Shown: piece after piece, positions 44,854 through 56,078 of the stretch
Layout of the letters: the number at the start of each line of letters is the position of its first letter
How positions within the stretch are numbered: the first letter of the stretch is position 1
Origin: Topomyia yanbarensis
Lineage: Eukaryota > Arthropoda > Insecta > Diptera > Culicidae
Direction of reading: 5' to 3'
DNA length: 64,000 bases
Assembly (NCBI RefSeq): GCF_030247195.1
Contig: NC_080671.1
Coordinates: forward strand, 212,640,851 to 212,704,850
Notes under the pieces: generated by a model
What the model saw: the letters and a program-made list of their open reading frames with translations, nothing else
The model's database searches: none
Told to the model about the DNA's origin: nothing
Translations under genes and position numbers: made by a program

Positions 44854-46030
44854 TCATCGTATGGGTCGAGTGCATGCAACCCAAGGCAATGCGCAAGCAA
44901 CGATACTGAATTCTCCCCAGTTTGATGAACTGTATGTTCGCAGTGGAGCGGAAACAGAAACACCCGCACTCCATCACCGACAATATCGTTGTTTGGTACA
45001 ACCTGATCAGATCTCCTGGGTGGGCCCTCCACCATGTTACAGTTAATGTTCGGAGAAAATTGATCCTTTGTTGGCATTTCTGTTTCAGATACCTAATGTG
45101 ATATCCCTAGGTACCTTTAGAGTCGAACCAGACCTCGAGATATTCAAATGTGAAGATATCGATTCGCGCGATAGGTTTTTTGATCCGGGACAGAGTCCGG
45201 ACAGATCTTTTTGGCGAAAGCGAATCTCCGCTTACAGCTCTGAGCAATCTTTATCCCACCACAGGGTGGGAGACCGTCTATGGGTATTCGCGCTGGATAC
45301 TGGTTTAGTCTGAGCTTGATTCGCGCTGTCGAGAATCAAGTCAGCCAAAAACCTGTACTCTTCCTCCGGAGGAAGCTCCTGAGTGGATTCGATTTTAACA
45401 TATATCGCGGTAGCGTAACTCTTCCAATCAATGTTCCGTGTGAGGTCATACGAGATATTGATTGTTTCTGATGGTCTTTCTTTCCACAATAGTTGGCTGT
45501 GTGGCCCTACTGCTTGCAATTGCTGCAACTAATGACCCGCGGTACAAACAGGCGAACAGGTAGGCGAACTCTGTCAAGGAGGATGTACTTGGGAACAGAA
45601 GACCCGGTGAAGGTCACCCCAAGCGAGCCTGATAGAGAGTAGATAGTCTTGCCTCCCTTTTTGTTTGCGGTATACAATTGTTTGGATTCTAGGATCTTAA
45701 TCTGTTGAAGTGAGGGGTCCTTAAAACAACCAACCCCGTGCTCCAACAATTTCCTCTTCAGACCCGGTTATGACACTGCCCCATCGATTTTCACGGCCAC
45801 ACAAGGCACATAGGCTTTAAATTCCCACGTGAAGCGCTCACAGCGAGCAATCCCGTTTGCTGACCGAGATCATTCACAAAAACTCGTATCTTGTTTGCCC
45901 GAACACGTGAGATCTGAGTTACCGCCGGGAACTGAGAGTCCCGAGACAGTTTCAATATATTAACCGGTTCGACGCGTCTGTTTTTCTGAATCTAATTTCA
46001 AGCTCCGTTATTGCTCGTGCATCAGGTTAA
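44854..46030 (-). pseudogene. LINE A 5' part: ORF1 zinc knuckle fused to endonuclease tail and RT remnant
   Basis: From 46030 downward on minus: ORF1 pieces (VRANKIRVFVNDLG, then DPSLQQIKILESKQLY, RVRLPVRLFVPRVISCSNCK) with a CCHC knuckle broken by TAG. The sequence then jumps to the end of the endonuclease (TINISYDLTRNIDWKSYAT, then QELPPEEEYRFLADLILDS and PTLWWDKDCSEL), then a frameshifted RT C-terminus that joins LAGVLP across the hAT-type element. Most of the endonuclease and the RT catalytic core are deleted, so this LINE was dead before or soon after insertion. Confidence 0.75.
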
Positions 46031-46406
46031 TGACCCTTTGTATTTCCCTTCAAAGTTCGATATTATCGTTCGTATACGTGTATGTCACAAACAATCCGAT
46101 ATGGAAAATAGGAAATATTTTCCTTCCTCCATCTTGAACTATCACAACTCTTTTTCTGTACAACATGTTATCACTCGGTAGTTTTCAACAAAATAAATAT
46201 ATCGTAGAGAAGGAATAGCAAAATTTATCTGAATACTGTCGCAATAAATAGTGATCCGGTCCAATATGCAGATAATATTAACTTTTCTAGGCAATACTCC
46301 TACGGTCGGCTGTGTGGAGTTCAAATCGCTTTTGTTCAGAAAACATAGGATACTCTCAGTAGCCGGCTATCCAGAGTTGAAAAAGAATCATAAACTAAAC
46401 AAGATC
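46031..46406. other. non-coding stretch between LINE A and the histone remnants
   Basis: No feature recognised. Confidence 0.4.
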
Positions 46407-46840
46407 TTTTGAAGTAGAATACTTCTAACGTTTCAATATGGGGTCCCGTTTCAAAAATTTCAGTTGAGAAATTTTCCCAGGTTTGAAATGCGAATATCTT
46501 CCGTTCTACTGGACGAAATCGCAATATTTTTGCACTATCTGATCGTAAATTTGTGCACGTATTTCGTATTAAATTTCGTAATTAGTACGACTACTCTAAA
46601 TAAACCAAAACTAGGATTTTTAAAAAATCCTTCGGAAACAGCGAGGAAAATGCGCAATTTGCCAGCATATCCCACGCAGAGCCGTCAAAAAGGGGCATGT
46701 AAGCGTTTCATTACATACGGGAATATTATATATACAGGTCACGCGAGCTTGTTTTGTATCAGTAGGTGCTCGCTTACCACACGAGCAACATGTTCGTCCG
46801 GACGGTACAATGAGCGGTATCATGTTTGCGTTCCCGTATC

Positions 46841-47084
46841 AAGCGTCATCGCAAGGTTCTTCGTGATAAAATCCAGGGAATCACAAAATCCGCCATTTGG
46901 CGTCTGGCTCATCGTGGTGGTGTAAAATGCATCTCCGATTTAATCTACGAATGCTGATGGTGTGCAGGAAAATGTCATCCGAGATGCCGTGACCTACACT
47001 GAACACGCCAAGCGCAAAACCGCAATGAATGTCATCTATACTCTGAAGCGGCAGGGACGCACTTTGTATGGATTTGGAAGTTGA
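46841..47084 (+). pseudogene. histone H4 remnant, copy 1
   Basis: Starts in mid-protein at [18 protein letters not shown], then [16 protein letters not shown]. An in-frame stop and frameshift follow, then [19 protein letters not shown] and [12 protein letters not shown] to the natural stop at 47082. About 80 of 103 residues are recognisable. The N-terminal tail is missing and several invariant positions are changed (Arg to Trp or His). A perfect histone 3' stem-loop follows at 47118. A TATA-like tatatatac lies at 46728. Confidence 0.9.
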
Positions 47085-47117
47085 AAAGGTAGAACTCACT
47101 TGTATCATTATAAAAAA

Positions 47118-47133
47118 GGCCCTTTTCAGGGCC
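47118..47133 (+). promoter_or_regulatory. histone mRNA 3' stem-loop (H4 remnant, copy 1)
   Basis: GGCCCTTTTCAGGGCC, a perfect 6-bp stem with a 4-base loop, 33 bp after the H4 stop. This is the element bound by SLBP for processing of replication-dependent histone mRNA. Confidence 0.93.
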
Positions 47134-47516
47134 ACCAAAATCATTTCAAAGAATAAGTTTGCATTTTCTGTGTCATGGACTGTTTCTCCTTGGAGAGCTA
47201 TTTGGGTTAAACCCTAAATTATGATGTATTTCAGTACGCAAATTGCAAATATGGTCAGAAACAAACTGGAGTGAAGTGGAAAACATTTTTACTAGGCGCA
47301 TGCAAAAAAGGTTTCAATTCTCAAACATTTTACCAAGGTGCCGTATTACATTACTCTCTTTACCCTGAGTGTTCGATAATCTCCGTAGTGGAAACACAAT
47401 TTCAATTTTGTTCTTTATCAAAAATATGTGGTCGACCAACCAAGGGGTGGAGCTACGACGAACACATATTGAGGACAATACAAAAAAGGATGAGCTTACA
47501 TTGTGCTGTAGTCAGG

Positions 47517-47524
47517 TATAAAAA
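47517..47524 (+). promoter_or_regulatory. TATA box upstream of H2B remnant, copy 1
   Basis: tataaaaa, about 70 bp before the surviving H2B coding part. Conserved in the copies at 50041 and 51564. Confidence 0.55.
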
Positions 47525-47589
47525 CTCAGCATGCTGTTGCTCACGCTCAGTTCGTTTCCAGCATCAGCATACAGCAGTTCGTTTGCTGC

Positions 47590-47700
47590 ATCTCCCGCAA
47601 AATTCAAACCGCCGTCCGTTTGCTGCTGTCAGAAGAGTTGGCCAAGCACGCCGTCTTCGATGGCACCAAAACTGTTACCATATACACCAGCACCAAGTAA
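47590..47700 (+). pseudogene. histone H2B C-terminal remnant, copy 1
   Basis: [13 protein letters not shown], then [20 protein letters not shown] and STK stop, matching the last ~36 residues of H2B ([19 protein letters not shown] onward). The N-terminal two thirds are absent: the TATA box region joins directly to this piece, a deletion fusing promoter and 3' end. A perfect stem-loop follows at 47725. Confidence 0.9.
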
Positions 47701-47724
47701 ATTTCGAACACTGTCCAAACAAAA

Positions 47725-47740
47725 GGCCCTTTTCAGGGCC
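47725..47740 (+). promoter_or_regulatory. histone mRNA 3' stem-loop (H2B remnant, copy 1)
   Basis: GGCCCTTTTCAGGGCC, 25 bp after the H2B stop. Perfect match to the consensus. Confidence 0.93.
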
Positions 47741-47872
47741 ATCAATGTATCGACAAATAATGAAATTGAAATTTTGTTATTACAAGCATCAGCTTGTCAA
47801 GAGCGTTGGATGGTAAGTGAGCCACTTGTGAACAATACCGTCGCTTTCACAAGAATGGCACAAAATCAAAAG

Positions 47873-48504
47873 ATGGGTGGGTAATGTCTGCGACATAACC
47901 GGAGATATGTAGAATACATAAGGAACACGTTCTTCAAATATGTTGATACTCATTGGAATTTTCGGACTAAAGGTGATTTGGGCGAGGAATATTTCAAATT
48001 ATTCTTTACAAAAATGATGGTGGTCCTGAAAAGGTACCAGTTTTGTTGGCGTTGTTGGCCTTGGTGAGTGAGATGGCTAACGATGAAATTAATTGTTAGC
48101 ATGAGGAAGTCGCGTAGTACTGGCCAATGGAAGAACAGATAATAATTGATTCCTGAAAATCAATTTTTCTTTATTCATGTAAATTATACATACTTACAAA
48201 TCTAACAGAAGATTCCTGATCATATTTCTGAATCATTAGTGCGAACATTGTGTAATTTGGTTAAGTACAATGAAAGTTACAAACTTTCCAAACTCGACCT
48301 TCTGTTCCTTCAGAAATATTGAAATGGGGTGTCTATATTAAACCGTTAGTCGTGATCACAATAAAAAAAGATGGGTGGGTAATGTCTGTCACATAACCAG
48401 AGCGTCGTGATTTCAATTCGAGACGTTAATTTAAATCTAATAATATTCAACAGAATCACGTTTGAATGGGAAATTTTCAAATAATTCTCTATGGTAATAA
48501 TGGT
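47873..48504. other. spacer between histone repeats
   Basis: Begins with atgggtgggtaatgtc, a word seen again at 48370 and inverted at 53099. A histone-like stem-loop on minus (ggtacc-tttt-caggacc, 48022-48038, with one extra base) suggests the 3' end of another lost histone gene. The coding part next to it is not identifiable. Confidence 0.45.
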
Positions 48505-48520
48505 GGTTCTGAAAAGAACC
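48505..48520 (-). promoter_or_regulatory. histone 3' stem-loop (H3 remnant 1)
   Basis: On minus GGTTCTTTTCAGAACC, a perfect 6-bp stem with TTTC loop, a few bases beyond the H3 C-terminal remnant. Confidence 0.85.
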
Positions 48521-48524
48521 TTTG

Positions 48525-48715
48525 GTATCGGCGTTGGTGTTGATGGTGATGCGCTGGATCGTTGGATATTTTTGGCATGATAGTTACGTGCCTAGCGAAC
48601 TGTTTTGTAGCCTCGAACAAAACGACAAGACTGGCTTCTTCGGGTACCATTACGGCTGAACTTTATAAACTTAGCTCGACTTTGAAATCCTGCACAATCT
48701 CACGAATCAGACACT
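48525..48715 (-). pseudogene. histone H3 C-terminal remnant 1
   Basis: Minus reading LIREIVQDFKVELSL, stop, SSAVMVPEEASLVVLFEATK, then in another frame VTIMPK followed by an IQ pair. It corresponds to H3 from LVREIAQDFK to the C-terminus. Stops and frameshifts are present. Confidence 0.85.
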
Positions 48716-49364
48716 AGTAGAGCCATTTTGTTTGCTACTAGCACGGAGCTGCACAAAAAAATCATATGCAGTTAGTTCACGGGGGCTGCCAAAAAGCTTG
48801 AATAGAAGCATGCGACTTCAACGTTTCTCTTAAACACATGCAACAACACATTCGTTTTGGTAATACTGATAATAACAGTAGAAAGGAATGGAAAAGCAGT
48901 GCACGAAACGAGCGAGAGGATAATTTAATTTTTTGAAGTAGAATACTTCTAACGTTTCAATATGGGGTCCCGTTTCAAAAATTTCAGTTGAGAAATTTTC
49001 CCAGGTTTGAAATGCGAATATCTTCCGTTCTACTGGACGAAATCGCAATATTTTTGCACTATCTGATCGTAAATTTGTGCACGTATTTCGTATTAAATTT
49101 CGTAATTAGTACGACTACTCTAAATAAACCAAAACTAGGATTTTTAAAAAATCCTTCGGAAACAGCGAGGAAAATGCGCAATTTGCCAGCATATCCCACG
49201 CAGAGCCGTCAAAAAGGGGCATGTAAGCGTTTCATTACATACGGGAATATTATATATACAGGTCACGCGAGCTTGTTTTGTATCAGTAGGTGCTCGCTTA
49301 CCACACGAGCAACATGTTCGTCCGGACGGTACAATGAGCGGTATCATGTTTGCGTTCCCGTATC

Positions 49365-49608
49365 AAGCGTCATCGCAAGGTTCCTCGTGATAAAATCCAG
49401 GGAATCACAAAATCCGCCATTTGGCGTCTGGCTCATCGTGGTGGTGTAAAATGCATCTCCGATTTAATCTACGAATGCTGATGGTGTGCAGGAAAATGTC
49501 ATCCGAGATGCCGTGACCTACACTGAACACGCCAAGCGCAAAACCGCAATGAATGTCATCTATACTCTGAAGCGGCAGGGACGCACTTTGTATGGATTTG
49601 GAAGTTGA
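49365..49608 (+). pseudogene. histone H4 remnant, copy 2
   Basis: Same as 46841-47084, including the stop and frameshift, so the decay predates the duplication. One base differs (aaggttcctcg against aaggttcttcg). Confidence 0.9.
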
Positions 49609-49641
49609 AAAGGTAGAACTCACTTGTATCATTATAAAAAA

Positions 49642-49657
49642 GGCCCTTTTCAGGGCC
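49642..49657 (+). promoter_or_regulatory. histone 3' stem-loop (H4 remnant, copy 2)
   Basis: GGCCCTTTTCAGGGCC, unchanged. Confidence 0.93.
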
Positions 49658-50113
49658 ACCAAAATCATTTCAAAGAATAAGTTTGCATTTTCTGTGTCAT
49701 GGACTGTTTCTCCTTGGAGAGCTATTTGGGTTAAACCCTAAATTATGATTTATTTCAGTACGCAAATTGCAAATATGGTCAGAAACAAACTGGAGTGAAG
49801 TGGAAAACATTTTTACTAGGCGCATGCAAAAAAGGTTTCAATTCTCAAACATTTTACCAAGGTGCCGTATTACATTACTCTCTTTACCCTGAGTGTTCGA
49901 TAATCTCCGTAGTGGAAACACAATTTCAATTTTGTTCTTTATCAAAAATATGTGGTCGACCAACCAAGGGGTGGAGCTACGACGAACACATATTGAGGAC
50001 AATACAAAAAAGGATGAGCTTACATTGTGCTGTAGTCAGGTATAAAAACTCAGCATGCTGTTGCTCACGCTCAGTTCGTTTCCAGCATCAGCATACAGCA
50101 GTTCGTTTGCTGC

Positions 50114-50224
50114 ATCTCCCGCAAAATTCAAACCGCCGTCCGTTTGCTGCTGTCAGAAGAGTTGGCCAAGCACGCCGTCTTCGATGGCACCAAAACTGTT
50201 ACCATATACACCAGCACCAAGTAA
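50114..50224 (+). pseudogene. histone H2B C-terminal remnant, copy 2
   Basis: Same sequence as 47590-47700, with the TATA box at 50041-50048. Confidence 0.9.
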
Positions 50225-50248
50225 ATTTCGAACACTGTCCAAACAAAA

Positions 50249-50264
50249 GGCCCTTTTCAGGGCC
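50249..50264 (+). promoter_or_regulatory. histone 3' stem-loop (H2B remnant, copy 2)
   Basis: GGCCCTTTTCAGGGCC, unchanged. Confidence 0.93.
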
Positions 50265-50396
50265 ATCAATGTATCGACAAATAATGAAATTGAAATTTTG
50301 TTATTACAAGCATCAGCTTGTCAAGAGCGTTGGATGGTAAGTGAGCCACTTGTGAACAATACCGTCGCTTTCACAAGAATGGCACAAAATCAAAAG

Positions 50397-50938
50397 TTAT
50401 TTGTGATTTACAGACAGTTTAGTGTAATGATTCAATTTACAAAAATCGAACGTTTTCTAACGTTTCGATATAGGTGCTCCGTTTCAAAATTTTCGGCCAG
50501 AATGCTGCCTGTTTTTTCAAACGTGAAAATCTTCTGTTGTATTGAATGAAAACCTTCGATTTTTGCGCTGATTGGAAATAGTTGTGACTAATTCTGTGGA
50601 ATGTACAATTACTGAAATAACGGATTTTGTGAAAGCAGTTGTTGGTCCATACAATTCGATTCCAAGCGAACCAGACTAGTTTTCGTTGGAAGGTCCACCT
50701 CTGACAATAGAAGTAAGCTATTTTATTTTGAATTCAACTACAACTTCCTTGAAAACAGCACAGCTAAAAAACTTTTGGGAAAAACGCGCAAACCTAAATT
50801 TTCCACTGTAATGGAAACTGCCTGTGCCCAGCCGCACAGCATCATCAAGATTGATAGTAATTCAAGCCGGGAGGAAAGAGGTTGTAAGGCAACGGAAAAC
50901 GAAAATTTCATTTATATCTTACTGGAATATAATTGGCT
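50397..50938. other. histone-cluster spacer
   Basis: Non-coding. Contains ttttctaacgtttcgatatagg, related to the repeat start at 46425. A long part (about 50600-50800) recurs with ~90 percent identity at 51980-52200. Confidence 0.45.
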
Positions 50939-51168
50939 GGTCCTGAAAAGAACTTGTTGGTTTGTGGTTTATTTTGGGTCACAATTTAGGCCTGCTCGAT
51001 TGCTGATAGCTGTGAATATCTCGCAGGGCGACAGTTTCTGTTCAGTAGTGATGAGGATTCCTAACGCCAACCGTGACTGGGGCACTTTCACACGGCCTTC
51101 GTTGCTTACTGCTTGCGGGGAGGCTTTCCTCCGGTGGACTTACGAGCGGTATGTTTGGTACGGGCCAT
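50939..51168 (-). pseudogene. histone H3 N-terminal remnant 2 with 3' stem-loop
   Basis: Minus ATG at 51168 starts [20 protein letters not shown], then TAA in place of Leu, then ATKAV and a frameshifted KSAPVT region. H3 normally reads [20 protein letters not shown], so two substitutions. The C-terminal half is deleted and the sequence runs into a slightly imperfect stem-loop (50939-50954, ggtcctgaaaagaact on plus). Confidence 0.92.
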
Positions 51169-51636
51169 TTATCAACAAAGAATCGAATTGAAATTTTGTT
51201 ATTACAAGCATCCGAAAGTAGCTTGCCAAAAGCGTTCGATGGCAAGTGAGCTACTTGTGAACAATATCGTAGATTTCACGTAGAATGACACAAAATTAAA
51301 AGTTATCATTTGTGTGTTTGTTTACAGTTTCGTGTTTACTAGGCGCATTCAAAAAAGGTTTCAATTCTCAAACATTTTACCAAGGTGCCGTATTAGATTA
51401 CTCTTTTTACCCTGAGTGTTCGATAACCTCCGTATTGGAAACACAATTTCAAATTTGTTCTTTATCAAAAATATGTGGTCGAGCAACAAAGGGGTGGAGC
51501 TACGAAGAACACATATTGAGGACAACACAAAAAAGGACGAGCTTACATTGTGCTGTAGTCAGGTATAAAAACTCAGCATGCTGTTGTTCACGATCAGTTC
51601 GTTTGCAGCATCAGCATGCAGCAGTTCGTTTGCAGC
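51169..51636. other. spacer and promoter region of H2B remnant 3
   Basis: Diverged copy of the region before the other H2B remnants (caattctcaaacattttacc, ggggtggagctacgaagaac), with a TATA box at 51564. Confidence 0.6.
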
Positions 51637-51747
51637 ATCTCCCGCAAAATTCAAACCGCCGTCCGTTTGCTGCTGTCAGAAGAGTTGGCCAAGCACGCCG
51701 TCCCAGATGGCACCAAAACTGTTACCATATACACCAGCTCCAAGTAA
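51637..51747 (+). pseudogene. histone H2B C-terminal remnant 3
   Basis: [13 protein letters not shown], then [13 protein letters not shown] and stop. It keeps the normal YTSSK end, unlike the other two copies (YTSTK). A stem-loop with one mismatch follows at 51772-51787 (GGCGCTTTTCAGGGCC). Confidence 0.9.
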
Positions 51748-51771
51748 ATTCCGAACACTGTCCAAACAACA

Positions 51772-51787
51772 GGCGCTTTTCAGGGCC
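51772..51787 (+). promoter_or_regulatory. degenerate histone 3' stem-loop (H2B remnant 3)
   Basis: GGCGCTTTTCAGGGCC; one stem base pair is lost compared with the other copies. Confidence 0.8.
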
Positions 51788-52322
51788 ATCAATTTATCGA
51801 CAAATCGAATCGAATTGAAATTTTATTACAAGCATCAGAAAGTGGCTTGCCAAGAGCGTTGGATGGTAAGTGAGCCACTTGTGAACAATATCTTCGTTTT
51901 CAAGTAGAATGGCACAAAATAAAAAAGTTATTTGTGTGATTTGTAGACAGGTTAGTGTAATGATTCAATTTACAAAAATGTAGAATGTTCAATTACTGAA
52001 AATAACAGATTTTGTGAAAGCAGTGGTTGGTCCATACAATTCGATTCCAAGCGAGCCAAACTAGTTTTCGTTGGAAGGTCCATCTCTGACAATAGAAATA
52101 AACTATTTTATTTTGAATTCAACTACAACTTCCTTGAAAACAGCACAGCCAAAAAACTTTTGGGAAAAACGCGCAAACCTAAATTTTCCACCATAATAAA
52201 AACTAGTGCCCCCGCCGCACAGCATCATCAAGATTGATAGTTATTCAAGCCGGGTGGAAAGGGGGAGGGAGGTTGTAAGGCAATGGAAAATTTCATTTAT
52301 AATAATAATACTTTATAATTGG
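51788..52322. other. histone-cluster spacer
   Basis: Non-coding; diverged duplicate of 50300-50930 (caatagaaataaactatttt, aaaaacttttgggaaaaacg). Confidence 0.5.
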
Positions 52323-52844
52323 CTGGTCCTGCAAACAACTTGTTGGTTTGTGGTTTATTTTGGGTCACAATTTAGGCCCGCTCGATTTCTGATAGCTGTG
52401 AATTTTTCGCAGGGCGACTGTTTCTGTTCTGTAGCGATGAGGCTCTTAACGCCAACCGTGACTGGGGCACTTTTACACGGCCTTCGTTGCCAACCAGCCC
52501 CTGTCAAGGACGACGTCTCTGTACAGCCAGCATCACTGCCATGAAAGGCAAAACATTGATTTTGAACCGAATGATTAGAAGCTGTATTTAGTTACAAAAT
52601 GTCGATTAAATTAAATTATTAAATCATCCCACCAGATGCAAAACGTCGTGTGGAATGCTTGAATATCGAGCATAGTGCCGAACATAATTCTTTGTTTGGG
52701 GCTTTATAGCTATAACGCCCCATATATGTCGGTCGCTGTCAAACTCCATATGATGGTATAGGGTTGCCAGGGGGCTGTTGCCAACTGCTTGCGGGGAGCC
52801 TTTCCTCCGGTGGACTTACGAGCGGTTTGTTTGGTACAGGTCAT
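52323..52844 (-). pseudogene. histone H3 remnant 3, split by a MITE
   Basis: Minus ATG at 52844 opens [20 protein letters not shown] then LAT, the best preserved H3 start here. It is interrupted at 52777-52495 by a 283-bp element. Beyond it the H3 reading resumes (LATKAV, frameshift, KSAPVTVGVK, then ALRKIHSYQKSS, matching ALREIRRYQKST). The C-terminal half is missing, and a very worn stem-loop lies at 52323-52338. Confidence 0.9.
52495..52777. mobile_element. 283-bp hAT-type MITE inside H3 remnant 3
   Basis: Ends CAGCCCCTG and inverse CAGGGGGCTG, flanked by ttgccaac (52487-52494 and 52778-52785), an exact 8-bp duplication. Removing it restores the H3 order [10 protein letters not shown] then TKAV, which confirms both limits. 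Confidence 0.88.
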
Positions 52845-52849
52845 GTAGC

Positions 52850-53230
52850 GAAAAATGCTGATCTGCTACTTCTCTGATGCTGGTAGTAGGACGGTCAAAC
52901 GCTCGTTTGCGTGCCTTCATTCATAAAAGTTCAACAATATTTTCAAAGAATGTTGCAAATTGTCAACTTGATAATTCCAAAAATACTCCAAATAAACTAT
53001 GAATGTGTTAAAGTCGACAAAATCGCATAGAAATTGCTTATTCCAGATCAGAATTTACCGGTCTAAAGTGTATTCTACTTCACTCCGGTTATGTCTCTGA
53101 CATTACCCACCCATCTTTTTTTCCATGTGCAAGCTACTTCTTTCCACACAACGTATTATGTTGCTTGTTGAAAATTTGCTACACACCTTAAAATGAAAGT
53201 TTCAGTTTAACTCTCGCTAGAACACAATTG
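52850..53230. other. histone-cluster spacer
   Basis: No coding sequence. Holds the inverted motif gacattacccacccatc (53099-53115) next to ccggttatgtc, the reverse of the text at 47872. Confidence 0.45.
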
Positions 53231-53233
53231 ATT

Positions 53234-53249
53234 GGTCCTGAAAAGAACC
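53234..53249 (-). promoter_or_regulatory. histone 3' stem-loop (H3 remnant 4)
   Basis: On minus GGTTCTTTTCAGGACC; all six pairs form with one G-U pair. Confidence 0.85.
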
Positions 53250-53284
53250 GTTGCTTTTATTGTAATTTACGCCCACTCCCACAA

Positions 53285-53542
53285 ACCGACCAAGTAGGCA
53301 TCACTGGCTTCATTACGGCTGAGTTTTGTAAGCGTAGCTCGACTTTGAAGTAATACACAACCTTACGAACCAGACGCTGGAATGTTAGCCAGCGGATTAG
53401 TTGCTCCGTTGCCCTTTAGTTGGGGCGAAATACTAGCATGGCGATAGTTCCTGATCGGTAGTTGGTTGCGATGGGCCACCAGTAGCTGGGGCACTTTTGC
53501 GGACCGTAATCATCGCCAACTGCTTTCCTCCGGTGGACTGGC
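53285..53542 (-). pseudogene. histone H3 remnant 4, nearly full length
   Basis: From 53542 on minus: STGGK, a deletion of APRK, QLA, VRKSAPATGG, a worn middle, QLIRWLTFQRLVRKVVYYF then KVELRLQNSAVM and, after a frameshift, EASDAYLVGLW. All H3 blocks are in order. The first nine residues and the last ~30 are missing. Confidence 0.88.
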
Positions 53543-54026
53543 TGCTTGCTAGTGCTTGAACGAATACGAATGATGAGAAAAACCAACCGACCAATATTCA
53601 TATATGAAAACACGAGAAAGCACTACTATCGCTCTCTCGCTCGTTTTCGTGCCATTCCTGTGCCTTTCCTTTCCGTTCGGCTACCAATACTAGCATAACC
53701 AAAACGAATATTCTGTCTTTCCATCGCCTTCAATCTAGTGGCCAGTGCTAGCAAACTTGCATGTTCAGTTTTTCAATAACAACATTCCAACAATATTTTC
53801 AAAGAATGTTGCAGATTTGAAAAGAAGGAAGGAGAAGATTTTCGCAAATTTAAATTCTTTTGTCTTATTTGTTAGCGCTGATAAAGGCTATTTAGTTTTC
53901 TACTAGCATGGAGCTGCACAAACAAATCGATTTATGCAGTTAATCAACGGAGGCTGCCAAAAAGTTCGAATAAAAGCATGCGACTAGTGTACTTTGCACG
54001 TTCTATATTTTATCAATACTAGAGAG
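53543..54026. other. spacer of the 3-fold H3-remnant repeat, unit 1
   Basis: Holds cgaatacgaatgatgag and actatcgctctctcgctcg, which recur at about 56610 and 57615 in the other units. Confidence 0.6.
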
Positions 54027-56070
<2,044 letters not shown>

Positions 56071-56078
56071 CTAGAGAG

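Larger units (their letters stand above)
46407..47872. repeat. histone-remnant repeat, copy 1 (1,466 bp)
   Basis: Same as 48931-50396 with no net length change and only a few substitutions (46861 and 47227 regions). It starts ttttgaagtagaatacttc and ends caaaatcaaaag. It carries the H4 and H2B remnants in the same orientation. Confidence 0.92.
48931..50396. repeat. histone-remnant repeat, copy 2 (1,466 bp)
   Basis: Second copy of 46407-47872, shifted by 2,524 bp. Beyond its end the two copies diverge at once (copy 2 continues ttatttgtgatttacag). Confidence 0.92.

Noticed and set aside
46464..46925. 153-codon open frame on plus (also 48988-49449)
   Set aside because: It crosses the H4 remnant in the wrong frame. 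The repeat explains its presence in two copies.
47271..47816. 181-codon open frame on plus (also 49795-50340)
   Set aside because: Covers the H2B promoter and coding remnant in another frame; no independent homology seen.
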